This document shows positions 24,933-25,031 of a DNA stretch of 25,031 nt, one piece after another (the stretch's first letter is position 1; the number at the start of each line of letters is the position of its first letter). Source of the stretch: Bacteroidia bacterium. Lineage in GTDB: Bacteria > Bacteroidota > Bacteroidia > SpSt-205. The position numbers were made by a program, and so were the translations under genes. The stretch spans positions 1-25,031 of the forward strand of contig JANXCJ010000009.1 of the NCBI GenBank assembly GCA_025060275.1, written 5' to 3'. Below the pieces are notes generated by a model. That model was given only the letters and a program-made list of their open reading frames with translations, was not told the origin of the DNA and made no database searches.

Positions 24933-25031
24933 GGCGCGAAGATATAGCTTTTTCTCACACTTTGCATCTATACCCTGCCTATTTTTGCTTTTTAGTAGAG
25001 AGTAGCCTTGGAAAACTGACCTTCAATCTTC

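Noticed and set aside
24937..24944. TATCTTCG just before the surface protein ATG as a -7 promoter element
   Set aside because: It has one mismatch to TAnnTTTG, no TTG 17 to 23 bp upstream, and would leave almost no leader; too weak to call.
1..25031. CRISPR arrays, insertion sequences, prophage or defence genes
   Set aside because: No regularly spaced repeats, transposase or integrase-like frames, terminal inverted repeats or phage genes were seen. The window is mostly core genome.

Overview
The window looks like a chromosomal segment of a Bacteroidota (FCB-group) bacterium. The last gene ends in a type IX secretion sorting domain. Most start codons lack a Shine-Dalgarno sequence and sit behind A-rich leaders. 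Two candidate promoters fit the Bacteroidota -7 element TAnnTTTG. Non-ATG starts are probably used at least twice. Nothing in the sequence fixes genus or species. Every gene found is on the minus strand, so the map reads from high to low coordinates. No gene-free stretch exceeds about 170 bp.

Layout from the right edge: a T9SS-secreted surface protein (24932-22941) ends in an intrinsic terminator, followed by a TauE/SafE-type membrane permease. Next comes a translation and transcription block. It opens with a candidate promoter and a structured, tRNA-like leader, followed by tuf, tRNA-Trp, secE, nusG, rplK, rplA, rplJ, rplL, rpoB and rpoC. Gene starts and stops overlap or nearly touch almost throughout. 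A strong hairpin fills the only sizeable gap, between rplL and rpoB. The run continues past rpoC without a break into a Nif3-like protein, a coiled-coil/zinc-ribbon protein, a secreted TPR protein, an M3 metallopeptidase and a SAM methyltransferase. These five genes share start/stop overlaps or gaps of at most 24 bp and carry no internal terminator, so they may be read through from the RNA polymerase operon.

Two tRNA genes (Val-UAC, then Thr-CGU) follow, with their own candidate promoter. A heptaheme c-type cytochrome fused to TPR repeats starts 1 nt after the tRNA-Thr. A short-chain-type acyl-CoA dehydrogenase comes next, and the groES-groEL chaperonin operon (groEL cut by the window edge) closes the left side.

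The recurrent oddity is tRNA genes or tRNA-like structures placed directly against start codons: tRNA-Trp/secE, tRNA-Thr/cytochrome and the tRNA-like leader/tuf. In the first two cases 3' processing of the tRNA would leave an essentially leaderless mRNA. No CRISPR array, insertion sequence, prophage or other obvious mobile element was seen. Most of the window is core genome; the least expected items are the tuf leader, the RpoC tail, the genes appended after rpoC and the cytochrome-TPR fusion.
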